Assembly: GCA_002413395.1 (NCBI GenBank)
Contig: DHWX01000026.1
Location: 43,100 to 84,453 of the forward strand
DNA length: 41,354 nt
Direction: 5' to 3'
Source of the DNA: Polaromonas sp. UBA5171
GTDB taxonomy: Bacteria > Pseudomonadota > Gammaproteobacteria > Burkholderiales > Burkholderiaceae_C
The notes under the pieces are model-generated. The model did no database searches, was not told the origin of the DNA, and saw nothing but the letters and a program-made list of their open reading frames with translations. Below are positions 1-7,732 of this stretch, one piece after another. A program made the position numbers and the translations under genes. Within the stretch, counting starts at the first letter, position 1. Every line of letters begins with the position of its first letter.

Positions 1-891
1 ACGTCATTCATTCACGCTGGGCCAAGGAGGGCGAGGCACTGTTCGACCTGCGCGGTCGTGGTGGTCGGCGTCATCAGCACTTGAGCGCGGACGAGGAGAC
101 TCGGCTACTGACCCCTTTCACTGCCAAGGCCCAGGCCGGCGGACTGCTTCATGTGAGCGAGATCAAGCAAGCCTTGGAGCAACATGTGGGCAATGCGGTG
201 GCCGCCTCTACCGTCTACCGAATGCTGGACCGCCATGGCTGGCGCAAGGTCGTACCCCGACCACGTCACCCCAAGGCGGACATGCAAGCGCAGGACGCCT
301 TTAAAAAAACTGCGCCGTCTGGTACGCCGAGAGGTCGCGCGCCAAGCTGAGCGGGGCCGCGGCGTGCGGCTGATGTTCCAAGACGAGGGGTGCTTCGGTC
401 TATTGGGCAAGCCCAGGCGCTGCTGGGCACCCACTGGGGTGCGGCCCGTGGTGGGCGCGCGCCTCGTGCGCAAATTCAGCTATGCCTTTGCCGCCGTCAG
501 CCCGCACGACGGCGTGCTGGACAGCCTGATCCTGCCGTGGGTCAACGCGCAGACGATGTCGCTGTTCTTGTCCACCGTGGCGCAACGCCACCCCAATGAA
601 TTCATCGTCATGGTCATGGACCAGGCGGGCTGGCACATCGCCCAAGAACTCGAGGTGCCACAGAACATGCGTCTGGTCTTGCTGCCGCCCTACAGCCCAG
701 AGATCAATCCAGCCGAACACATTTGGCAAGCGCTACGTGAAGACTGCGTTGCCAACACCGTGTTCGCCAGCCTCGATGCTGCAGATAAGGCGCTCAGCAC
801 CGCATTGCGACTCCTTGAGTCAGACCATGCTCGGATGCAAAGTCTTACCGGATTCCAATGGATTACATCTATACGTTTGAATGCGAAATAG
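1..891 (+). mobile_element. IS630-family insertion sequence, left part outside window
   Basis: The segment is occupied by an IS630-type transposase reading frame that is already open at base 1, so the left end of the element lies upstream of the window. The right end should lie shortly after the transposase stop at 891, because IS630 elements normally end close to their ORF and insert at TA. Without the left inverted repeat I cannot place the right boundary exactly. The bases after 891 show no further transposase similarity. Confidence 0.8.
1..891 (+). pseudogene. IS630-family transposase, frameshifted, 5' truncated by window
   Basis: This is a DDE transposase that would cut and join the IS ends. 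The N-terminal helix-turn-helix region (including RHGWRK) is read in one frame from base 3 to about 305. The catalytic part continues in another frame to the TAG at 889-891. The frames meet at seven A's (303-309, TTT AAA AAA ACT); removing one A gives the expected FKK followed by LRRLVRREV. The catalytic triad is visible: Asp codon 382-384 (FQDEG), Asp 619-621 (VMDQAGWH) and Glu 715-717 (NPAEHIW). The change is +1 (equivalently -2), so it is not a classical -1 slippery signal. It is either an inactivating indel, a base-calling error, or a site of transcriptional slippage. Confidence 0.8.
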
Positions 892-1172
892 TATGAGGCA
901 TCCGAAGATCAAAGAATCGGGAAAAGGCGCCGCTCTTTCGTGAGGTTCGCTGGAGCGATGAAAATACGTTTTGTTTTTATACACAGCCTCCAGCGAGAGC
1001 TGCCGGCCGCCATCGTCAGCTTCCTGGCAACTCAATTCCCTTCGAGACAGAAGTAATCCGTAGCAACGCTCCGCCATCGGTTATCGCCACATTTGATTGC
1101 TACCGAAGTGGCAGGATTATGTCGATCCCACCCCTATTTCCAGAGCGATCGCCTGACCTTTGCACTGCGCTC
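892..1172. other. Intergenic stretch after IS630, no gene seen
   Basis: About 280 bp between the transposase stop and the hairpin behind the esterase. A short minus-strand frame (820-1077) overlaps the transposase end and has no recognisable protein character. I see no convincing promoter, RNA gene or inverted repeat of an IS end here. Confidence 0.4.
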
Positions 1173-1199
1173 CGGGAACCACTTCTTAGGTGGTTCCCG
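1173..1199 (-). terminator. Hairpin downstream of the esterase gene
   Basis: A perfect 10-bp inverted repeat, CGGGAACCAC (1173-1182) and GTGGTTCCCG (1190-1199), encloses a 7-nt loop. It starts 17 bp beyond the esterase stop codon (1216-1218). There is no T-run on either side, so it is either a weak intrinsic terminator or an mRNA 3'-end stabilising hairpin. Confidence 0.6.
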
Positions 1200-1215
1200 A
1201 ATGCAGACCTAGAGG

Positions 1216-2955
1216 TCAAGGCACTGATATGGCTTTGTCGGTCAATGTAGCGTCAAACACCAGTTTCTTTGGCCATGTCGGCCAGGTCACCCCAAGTGCT
1301 GCATCGTTGGGGTCGCCATTTTTCGCAAAGGCCGCGATACTTTTCATCATCGCGTTCGACAAGGCCAGGCGCCCCGCCTTGTTGGCGTTGCCACCCATCA
1401 CGTTGCCAAATAATGAAGGTCCAAAATTTCCAAATGCAAAGGGCAGATCAAATGCGTGGGCAGCACCGTATACGTCATTCCATGGGCCTGGCTCCTTGTC
1501 CCAGTTGAACTGGGAATACCAAAGGTTGTCTTGCTGTGACTTTATGGCATTAAGCACATTATCACGGCTGGCAATAAAGAAGATAGCGTTCAATAAATCG
1601 GTTCTGGCGTTGTACCCAGTGACCGGAGTTGATACAGGCAGATAGGCAGCATTGATGAAGTCTGCCGCCGTCAACGTCGTTGGGGCGTCGGGGTTGAAAT
1701 TGAACATGGTTGCAAAGCGGCTGGCGTCACTCACGATCAGGCCCGGCACTCCACCTAAGGCGGGGGATAGTGCCAGATAGGCTGAAAACAGTTTGGCCTC
1801 ATCGCGTGTGTTGCTGGCCAGAATTGGCACTTTGAGATAGTTGCCGGCCTTGATCGCCGCAATCGGATCAGGTGGTAGCACGGTGCCCTCGGGTATGGGG
1901 CCGGAACCAGCCAAGCCAAGAGCAGCCAACTTCGTCAACAACGTGGTTAGTAATGTGCTGCCGTCCTTGGAGCGCATATAGCTCGCAATTTGTGCGTTGG
2001 TTTGGGTTGCTGCGTACGCCTGGGCCGATGCGTTGTCTACTGCCTTTCCGTCGGCAATCAGCAAATTGTTGAGAAGAGCATTACCTTGCGCCAAGTACAC
2101 CGCAGGCGGGTTGAGTGTAGGAATGCTGCCAGCGGGGAGGTTGCTAGCCAGCGAGATGCCGCCGCTCATGGGAATAGCCTTGTGAATCAGCTTGGGGTTC
2201 GCATTCACGACCAGAGGGGATGTCAGAAGCGCATAGACGTTGATGGCGCCTGCAGACTGCCCCATGACTGTCACATTGCCTGGATTGCCACCAAAGGACG
2301 CGATGTTCTTGTTGATGAACTGCAATGTCTTGATGGTATCGAGTGTTCCAAAATTGCCTGAGTCGTCGTTGGCGTTAGCGCCAGTCTTAAGCTGAGGCAG
2401 ATTGAGCCAGCCAAAAAGACCAACCCGGTAGTTGGCAGTGACAACAACGGCGTTGGCAGTTTTGGCCAACGTGGCGCCGTCATACACGGGATCGGCAGAG
2501 TAGCCAGAGACATCGCTACCGCCATAAATAAAGTAGATGACTGGTAAATTGGTGTCGTCGCTCGCAGGACGCCAGATGTTGAGAGTCAGGCAGTCTTCGC
2601 TACCGACGGCAGTATTGAGCGTGGTGCCAATGGTGGCATCATATTTGTTGTTGGACCCCGGACCGTATATTCGGCCATATTGGATGCAGGCATTGCCAAA
2701 TGTCTTGGTCTGCAAGATGCTGGTCCAAGGATCAGGCTCGACGGGTGCCATCCAGCGTAGAGAACCAACAGGGGGCTTGGCAAAAGGTACGCCCTTCCAC
2801 AGGTAAGTTCCTGAGTTCGCCGAGTCATTGACGCCCTGGACCTGCCCGTACACCGTTGCGCGGACTTCCGGGGGGATTGGATCGCCGCCGCATCCGGCAA
2901 TACTAGCAATTATAAAAACACCTGCCCAAAGCAGCCCTCTGGTCGTGAAAGTCAT
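1216..2955 (-). CDS. Carboxylesterase type B family lipoprotein
   Basis: A serine hydrolase of the carboxylesterase/cholinesterase family (PF00135), predicted to hydrolyse carboxylic esters at the cell envelope. The N-terminus is a lipoprotein signal ending in I-A-G-C, so it should be lipid-anchored. Family marks (numbered from the ATG at 2967): SEDCLTLNIW near 123-132, nucleophile elbow G-Q-S-A-G with Ser238, an acidic NTRDEAKLF segment, and the catalytic His in YGAAHAFDLPFAF near the C-terminus. The length (579 aa) is normal for the family. I chose the ATG at 2955 over 2967 because GGAG (2962-2965, minus strand) lies 6 nt before it. It is divergent from an AraC-type regulator, which may control it. 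The natural substrate cannot be inferred. Confidence 0.88.
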   Translation of the reverse strand: MTFTTRGLLWAGVFIIASIAGCGGDPIPPEVRATVYGQVQGVNDSANSGTYLWKGVPFAKPPVGSLRWMAPVEPDPWTSILQTKTFGNACIQYGRIYGPGSNNKYDATIGTTLNTAVGSEDCLTLNIWRPASDDTNLPVIYFIYGGSDVSGYSADPVYDGATLAKTANAVVVTANYRVGLFGWLNLPQLKTGANANDDSGNFGTLDTIKTLQFINKNIASFGGNPGNVTVMGQSAGAINVYALLTSPLVVNANPKLIHKAIPMSGGISLASNLPAGSIPTLNPPAVYLAQGNALLNNLLIADGKAVDNASAQAYAATQTNAQIASYMRSKDGSTLLTTLLTKLAALGLAGSGPIPEGTVLPPDPIAAIKAGNYLKVPILASNTRDEAKLFSAYLALSPALGGVPGLIVSDASRFATMFNFNPDAPTTLTAADFINAAYLPVSTPVTGYNARTDLLNAIFFIASRDNVLNAIKSQQDNLWYSQFNWDKEPGPWNDVYGAAHAFDLPFAFGNFGPSLFGNVMGGNANKAGRLALSNAMMKSIAAFAKNGDPNDAALGVTWPTWPKKLVFDATLTDKAISVP

Positions 2956-3171
2956 TATTGTCTCCATGTTGGGGTAAGTCTTGACTTGCGTCGCCTGGCA
3001 AACCGGAAGAAACTCACAGCAAGCACATCGCGCACAAATATTCTAGGAACGGGTCTAATCAATTGCGCTATCTCTAGCACGCCAATCTACTGACTTTGCA
3101 GCGCATTATGTTGACCAGTTCTAGCCAGTGGCTGAGAGGCACGTTGATCGCTTGGAGTTTGTGAGACATGA
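2956..3171. promoter_or_regulatory. Divergent promoter region between esterase and AraC genes
   Basis: About 215 bp separating two divergent genes, so it must carry the promoters of both. The stretch is more A+T-rich than its surroundings. The only clear elements are the esterase Shine-Dalgarno GGAG at 2962-2965 (minus) and GGAG at 3154-3157 (plus) before the regulator. I could not fix a -35/-10 pair or an AraC operator repeat with confidence. Confidence 0.4.
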
Positions 3172-4185
3172 TTGAACGCACCAGTTCGGCAGCGTGGCTT
3201 CGAGGGAGTCGCTGGAATGTTCGCGGCCGAGGGACTCGATCCGACCGCCCTCTTCAAGGCTGTAAAACTGAATCCGAATTGCCTCGGCGATCCGAACGCT
3301 CGCTACCCGGTAGACGCTGTCAGCGTTTTGTGGGAAATGGCCGTTGCAGGGTCAGACAAGCCAAATCTGGGGTTGACCCGCGAGTTGGCTGCACGGTTCG
3401 GGAACGTGGGTCTGGTCGGCCATGCGATGGCGTCGAGTCCCACATTGTTGTCTGGACTGCAGGTCATGGCCAACGCCATGGCCTTGGTTTCAGACGCCGC
3501 CACATTCTCGGTTGAGAAATCTGACCATGGCTACGTTTTGTCACTGGGCCATGTTGGCAACAAACGTCCAGTGCCCCGCCAGCGAACAGAATTCGGACTC
3601 TTGACGTTGCTGATGTTATGCAACTGGCTAACAAGGCGGGAATTGAAACCACTGGCTGCTGGTTTTGCGTTTCCTTTGCCGCAAAATCTTGAACCTTATC
3701 GGGATGCCTTTCAGTGCGAGTTGCGATTCAATCAGACCACGACTTTCCTGCTGTTCAATGCCAAAGACCTGACAACAACCTTGCCGAGTAACAACCCAAC
3801 GGTTCTGGCAATGCATGAGCAACTCATTGCGAATCGACTGCATGACATGGGTTCGCAAGACGTTACCGAGCAAGCCCGACGACAACTGATGTCCAGGCTG
3901 AAAAATGGTGAACCCAAACGTGGAGAAATTGCGGCCCTGCTCCGCATGACGGACCGAACTCTTCAGCGACGCCTGAATGCTGAACAGGCGTGCTTCAAGG
4001 ATTTACTGGATGAAGTCCGGGTCGAATCAGCACAAAAATACTTGGCTGATGACTGTCTCTCTCTGGCCGAGGTATCGGATTTGCTGGGGTTTGCGGACCA
4101 GAGTAATTTCTTTCGTGCTTGCAAGCGGTGGTTTGGAATGCCGCCTGGTCTGTATCGGAGCCAGATGCGGGATCGGTCAAGTTAA
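3172..4185 (+). CDS. AraC-family transcriptional regulator (OruR/ArgR-like layout)
   Basis: A DNA-binding regulator of 337 aa. Residues about 15-200 resemble the arabinose-binding-like N-terminal domain (PF12625) common in proteobacterial AraC regulators. The last 100 residues form the double helix-turn-helix: RGEIAALLRMTDRTLQRRLNAE, then LSLAEVSDLLGFADQSNFFRACKRWFGMPPGLYR. The frame opens right after a TGA at 3169-3171, and the first usable codon is TTG at 3172 with GAG 6 nt upstream. An ATG at 3168 belongs to another frame and gives a short unrelated peptide. The next in-frame ATG (3217) would cut into the conserved start of the domain. Its divergent orientation suggests it regulates the neighbouring esterase; the effector is unknown. 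Confidence 0.88.
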   Translation: MNAPVRQRGFEGVAGMFAAEGLDPTALFKAVKLNPNCLGDPNARYPVDAVSVLWEMAVAGSDKPNLGLTRELAARFGNVGLVGHAMASSPTLLSGLQVMANAMALVSDAATFSVEKSDHGYVLSLGHVGNKRPVPRQRTEFGLLTLLMLCNWLTRRELKPLAAGFAFPLPQNLEPYRDAFQCELRFNQTTTFLLFNAKDLTTTLPSNNPTVLAMHEQLIANRLHDMGSQDVTEQARRQLMSRLKNGEPKRGEIAALLRMTDRTLQRRLNAEQACFKDLLDEVRVESAQKYLADDCLSLAEVSDLLGFADQSNFFRACKRWFGMPPGLYRSQMRDRSS

Positions 4186-4300
4186 ATCCTCTCTGACCGT
4201 TATCGGGCAAGCAGTTTTGAAAGTTGTAGAGCCGCTGCCAGTCTAGGGCGGCCCGTCGAGCAAACAAGCGCGAAAAACAGATATTGTCTTTTCGCCGCCT

Positions 4301-5713
4301 TCATCCCCGCATCAGCGCCTCAATCTCATCCGCATCCACCGGCACGCCCCGCGTCAGCAACTCGCAGCCCTTGTCTGTCACCAGTGCATCGTCTTCGATG
4401 CGGATACCGATGTTCCAGAACTCCCTGGGTATGTTTTTGGCGGGGCGTACATAAATGCCGGGCTCCACCGTCAGCACCATGCCGGGATGCAGAAAGCGCG
4501 AGGGCTTGCGCATCACGCTCTGGCCCAGGGCATCTTTTTCTTCGCGGGGCTTGCTGCCGGGCTCGGTGTAGTCACCGCAATCATGCACGTCCATGCCCAT
4601 CCAGTGGCCAGTGCGATGCATGTAGAACTGGCGGTAGGCACCGGAATCGAGCACGTCATCAACCTTGCCGTGTTTGGCCTTGGCCAGCAGCCCGGTTTCC
4701 AGCATGCCTTCGACCAGCACGCGCGTGGCGGCGTCGTGCGGGTCGGTAAAGCGCTTGCCGGCGCGCGTGACTTTGATGGCGGCTTGTTGCGCCGCCAGCA
4801 CGATGTCATACAGCGTGCGCTGGGCCGGTGTGAACTGGCCATTGGCCGGAAAGGTGCGGGTGATGTCACTGGCGTAGCCGTCAAGCTCGCAGGCGGCGTC
4901 AATCAGGCAGAGCTGGCCGGGCTTGAGTTCGGCATCGCCTGCGCGGTAGTGCAGGATGCAGGCGTTGGCACCGGCCGCCACAATGCTGGTGTAGGCCGGA
5001 AACTGCGAACCGTGGCGGCGAAACTCGTGCAGCAGTTCGGCTTCAAGGTGATATTCGCGCACGCCTCCCTTCACGCCGTCACGCAACAGCCTGGCCGAGG
5101 TCTGCATGGCGCGCACGTGGCCCGCGGCGGAAATCTTTCCGGCGCGCCGCAAGATGGCAATTTCATGGCTGTCTTTGAACAGGCGCATTTCATCAAGCAG
5201 CTTGCACAAATCGTGCTGGCTTTGCGGGCATTCAGCACCCACGCGAACGCGCGCGCGCACCTTGTTCAGCCAGCCATCAATCTGGCTCTCCAGGCCCTGG
5301 TGCGTGGCAAACGGAAACCACACGGCGTTTTGATTGGCCAGCAGCTCCGGCATTTTTTCGTCCAGCAGCTCCACGCTGAATGCCTGGTCCACGCCCAACT
5401 GCGTGGGCGCGGCTTTGGGGCCGAGTCGCACGCCGTCCCAGATTTCGCGCTCCAAATCCTTGGGCCGGCAAAACAGTGTGCTTTGGCTGGCCTTGCCGCT
5501 GGCTTGAATCACCAGCCAGCTGCCCGGCTCGGTGAAACCGGTGAGGTAATAAAAGTAGCTGTCGTGGCGGTAAGGGAAATCGCTGTCGCGGTTGCGCTGC
5601 AGTTCGGGCGCGGTGGGCAGCACGGCAACGCCGCCGCCAGCCGCCTTCAGGGCGCGGGCAACGGCGGCGCGGCGCTTGGCGTAGATCGACACGGGCCTGG
5701 ATGGGATGTTCAT
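4301..5713 (-). CDS. pepP: Xaa-Pro aminopeptidase P
   Basis: A cytoplasmic dinuclear-metal exopeptidase that removes an N-terminal residue preceding proline. At 470 aa it has the creatinase-like N-terminal domain and the pita-bread catalytic domain. The five metal ligands are present: Asp272 and Asp283 (LIDAACELDGYASDITRTF, same 11-residue spacing as in E. coli PepP), His370 (MHRTGHWMGMDVHD), Glu417 (LTVEPGIY) and Glu440 (GIRIEDD). It starts 4 nt after the stop of the upstream nucleotidyltransferase gene and is the last gene of a leftward cluster. In many proteobacteria pepP sits with ubiH/visC; it does not do so here. Confidence 0.95.
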   Translation of the reverse strand: MNIPSRPVSIYAKRRAAVARALKAAGGGVAVLPTAPELQRNRDSDFPYRHDSYFYYLTGFTEPGSWLVIQASGKASQSTLFCRPKDLEREIWDGVRLGPKAAPTQLGVDQAFSVELLDEKMPELLANQNAVWFPFATHQGLESQIDGWLNKVRARVRVGAECPQSQHDLCKLLDEMRLFKDSHEIAILRRAGKISAAGHVRAMQTSARLLRDGVKGGVREYHLEAELLHEFRRHGSQFPAYTSIVAAGANACILHYRAGDAELKPGQLCLIDAACELDGYASDITRTFPANGQFTPAQRTLYDIVLAAQQAAIKVTRAGKRFTDPHDAATRVLVEGMLETGLLAKAKHGKVDDVLDSGAYRQFYMHRTGHWMGMDVHDCGDYTEPGSKPREEKDALGQSVMRKPSRFLHPGMVLTVEPGIYVRPAKNIPREFWNIGIRIEDDALVTDKGCELLTRGVPVDADEIEALMRG

Positions 5714-5717
5714 GGTT

Positions 5718-6539
5718 TCAGCTCTTGGTGATTTGGTTCAGTTCATCCAGGCGCGCTGGCGTGCCCACATCGGTCCAGGCACCTTCATACCGTTCGGCGC
5801 TGACGCATTGATTGTCCATCGCGGTGCGCAACAGCGGCGCCAGCGGGGCTTTGAGGCCCTGCGGGTTGCCCGCGGGAATGTCGCACCAGGGCGGTGCAAA
5901 CAGTGCTTGGCGGTACAGGCCGATGGTGCTGTAGGTATAGCGCGGTTGCGGGTCGCCGGGCGGCAGATTCAACGCCAAGCCATCAGCACTGATGCCGAAG
6001 TCGCCGCGCGGGTTGTGCGCGGGGTTGGGCACCAGCCACAGGTGGGCCAGCTTGCCGCTGGCCACAAAGCGCGCCACCGCCGCCTGGCTGAACGCAAAAT
6101 CAGGGGCAAATACATCGCCTGCCAGCACCCAAAAAACCTCGGCGCTGGCCGCATCGGCACCAGAAGCAGGGGGTGGACACAGCAGCGGCAGCGCCCGGGC
6201 AATGCCGCCTGCCGTTTCCAGCGCGCCGCCAAAATCACGTCCTTCGTGGGAGTAATCAATCCGCAGTTGTTCCTGCAATGGCTCCTGATTGAATCGCGAA
6301 GTGCGCTTATTCGACGTGGGCTGAAGAACGAAAACATTCCCAAATTTTTCAGAAATTTGCTCTCCCAGCCAGGCTGTGTTGACCACCACGCGGCCAAAGC
6401 CGCCGCGCGCCAGCGCTTCCAGGAGCCACTGCATCAACGGCTTGCCGCGCACACTCAGCAAGGGCTTGGGCGTGGCGTCGGTCAGCGGGCGCATGCGTTC
6501 GCCGCGGCCTGCGGCCAGAATCATGGCGGCAATCGGCAT
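5718..6539 (-). CDS. Sugar-phosphate nucleotidyltransferase, MurU-like
   Basis: A nucleotidyltransferase of the family that includes MurU, which makes UDP-MurNAc from MurNAc-1-phosphate in cell-wall recycling. The N-terminal signature MILAAGRGERMRPLTDATPKPLL (residues 6-28) binds the nucleotide, and W-V-L-A-G-D-V-F holds the metal-binding Asp. The start is the ATG at 6539, separated by one base from the TGA of the upstream reductase (TGA-A-ATG), so translation is probably coupled. Residues about 68-90 form an extra Asn/Gln-rich stretch that I would not expect in MurU, encoded by visibly A+T-rich DNA; the rest reads as functional. It could instead act on another sugar-1-phosphate, so no gene symbol is given. 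Confidence 0.82.
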   Translation of the reverse strand: MPIAAMILAAGRGERMRPLTDATPKPLLSVRGKPLMQWLLEALARGGFGRVVVNTAWLGEQISEKFGNVFVLQPTSNKRTSRFNQEPLQEQLRIDYSHEGRDFGGALETAGGIARALPLLCPPPASGADAASAEVFWVLAGDVFAPDFAFSQAAVARFVASGKLAHLWLVPNPAHNPRGDFGISADGLALNLPPGDPQPRYTYSTIGLYRQALFAPPWCDIPAGNPQGLKAPLAPLLRTAMDNQCVSAERYEGAWTDVGTPARLDELNQITKS

Positions 6540-6540
6540 T

Positions 6541-7674
6541 TCAGCGCATGCCGATCGTGAACTTGCCAAACACCGCCTGCGCCTCTCGCGGCAGGCAGCG
6601 CCAGTAGTTTGGCTGCGCGCTGACCGTGCCGCCCAGCGCTGCTGCAGCTTGCCAGCCCCAGCGCGGCTGGTATAAAAAGGGGCGCGCCAGCGCGATCAAA
6701 TCGGCGTCGCCGGCCTGCAAAATGGCTTCGGCCTGCTGGGCTTGCGTGATCAGGCCCACGGCCGTGGTAAGCAAGCCGCTGGCATGGCGCACTTCGCGCG
6801 CAAATGGCACCTGGTAACCGGCGCCCAGCGTAATTTTTTGCGCGGGTGAAACGCCGCCCGACGAGACATGAATGAAATCGCAGCCCAAGGCCTTCAGGCG
6901 TTTGGAAAATTCGGCGCTCTGCGCAACATCCCAGCCACCATCGACCCAGTCCGAGGCCGACAAACGCAGGCCCAGCACACCATCAAACGCTTTGCGCAGC
7001 GCGGCAAAAACCTCCAGTGGATAGCGAATGCGGTTGTCAAAGCTGCCGCCATAGGCATCGCTGCGCCGGTTGGCAATGGGTGACAAAAACTCGTGCAGCA
7101 AATACCCGTGGGCGCAGTGCAGTTCAATCGCATCCACCCCGATGCGGTCAGCGCGCCGGGCGGCTGCAACAAAGGCCTCGGTGATGCGGGCCATTTGGGG
7201 CAGGCTCAGCGCGGTGGGCGGCGGCTCGCCGGGCAATTGGGGCTGGGCCGAAGGGCCAAAGGTTTCCCAGCCACCGTCTGCGCGGGAGATCAGTTGCCCG
7301 CCTTCCCACGGAACCGCGCTGGAGCCCTTGCGACCGGCGTGGGAGAGTTGCATGCACACGGCAGTGGGTGGTGCCAGTTTGCGGGCCCGCTGCAGGGTAT
7401 CGGCCAGGGCCGCTTCAGTGCGCTCGTCCCACAGGCCCAGGCAAGCGGGCGTGATGCGCCCTTCGGGCACCACCGCCGTGGCTTCGATGGTGAACATCCC
7501 GGCACCGCTGTTGAGCAGGTTGCCCCAGTGCATCAGGTGCCAGTCGGCCGCCTCGCCGTTATGAACGGCGTATTGGCACATGGGGGCCACCACGATGCGG
7601 TTGGGCAGGCGCAAGCCGCCGCGGGGCGATGGCAGGGTCAGGGGGGAAAATAGCAGGTTCATGGGAGTGAGCAT
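6541..7674 (-). CDS. NADH:flavin oxidoreductase, old yellow enzyme family (XenA/YqjM class)
   Basis: An FMN-dependent ene-reductase that reduces activated C=C bonds of enones and can act on xenobiotics. The TIM-barrel marks are clear: APMCQY with Cys33 (counted from 7674), equivalent to the redox-tuning Cys of XenA/YqjM; LHCAHGYLLHEFLSP with His186 and His189 that bind substrate carbonyls; and the C-terminal phosphate-binding segment DADLIALARPFL. The C-terminal W-R-C-L-P-R-E is typical of XenA-like members. The length (377 aa) is slightly above family size. ATG at 7662 (MNLLFSPL) is an alternative start; no strong ribosome-binding site decides between them. It overlaps nothing but is tightly linked to the MurU-like gene downstream. 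Confidence 0.92.
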   Translation of the reverse strand: MLTPMNLLFSPLTLPSPRGGLRLPNRIVVAPMCQYAVHNGEAADWHLMHWGNLLNSGAGMFTIEATAVVPEGRITPACLGLWDERTEAALADTLQRARKLAPPTAVCMQLSHAGRKGSSAVPWEGGQLISRADGGWETFGPSAQPQLPGEPPPTALSLPQMARITEAFVAAARRADRIGVDAIELHCAHGYLLHEFLSPIANRRSDAYGGSFDNRIRYPLEVFAALRKAFDGVLGLRLSASDWVDGGWDVAQSAEFSKRLKALGCDFIHVSSGGVSPAQKITLGAGYQVPFAREVRHASGLLTTAVGLITQAQQAEAILQAGDADLIALARPFLYQPRWGWQAAAALGGTVSAQPNYWRCLPREAQAVFGKFTIGMR

Positions 7675-7732
7675 AGCTGAAGAGAACCTTGGCCAGCAGA
7701 CCCGCCCCGACCCTCAGTTCCCGTCGTCAACC

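Noticed and set aside
4487..5731. 414-aa plus-strand frame opposite pepP
   Set aside because: Low-complexity shadow of a gene with all catalytic residues intact.
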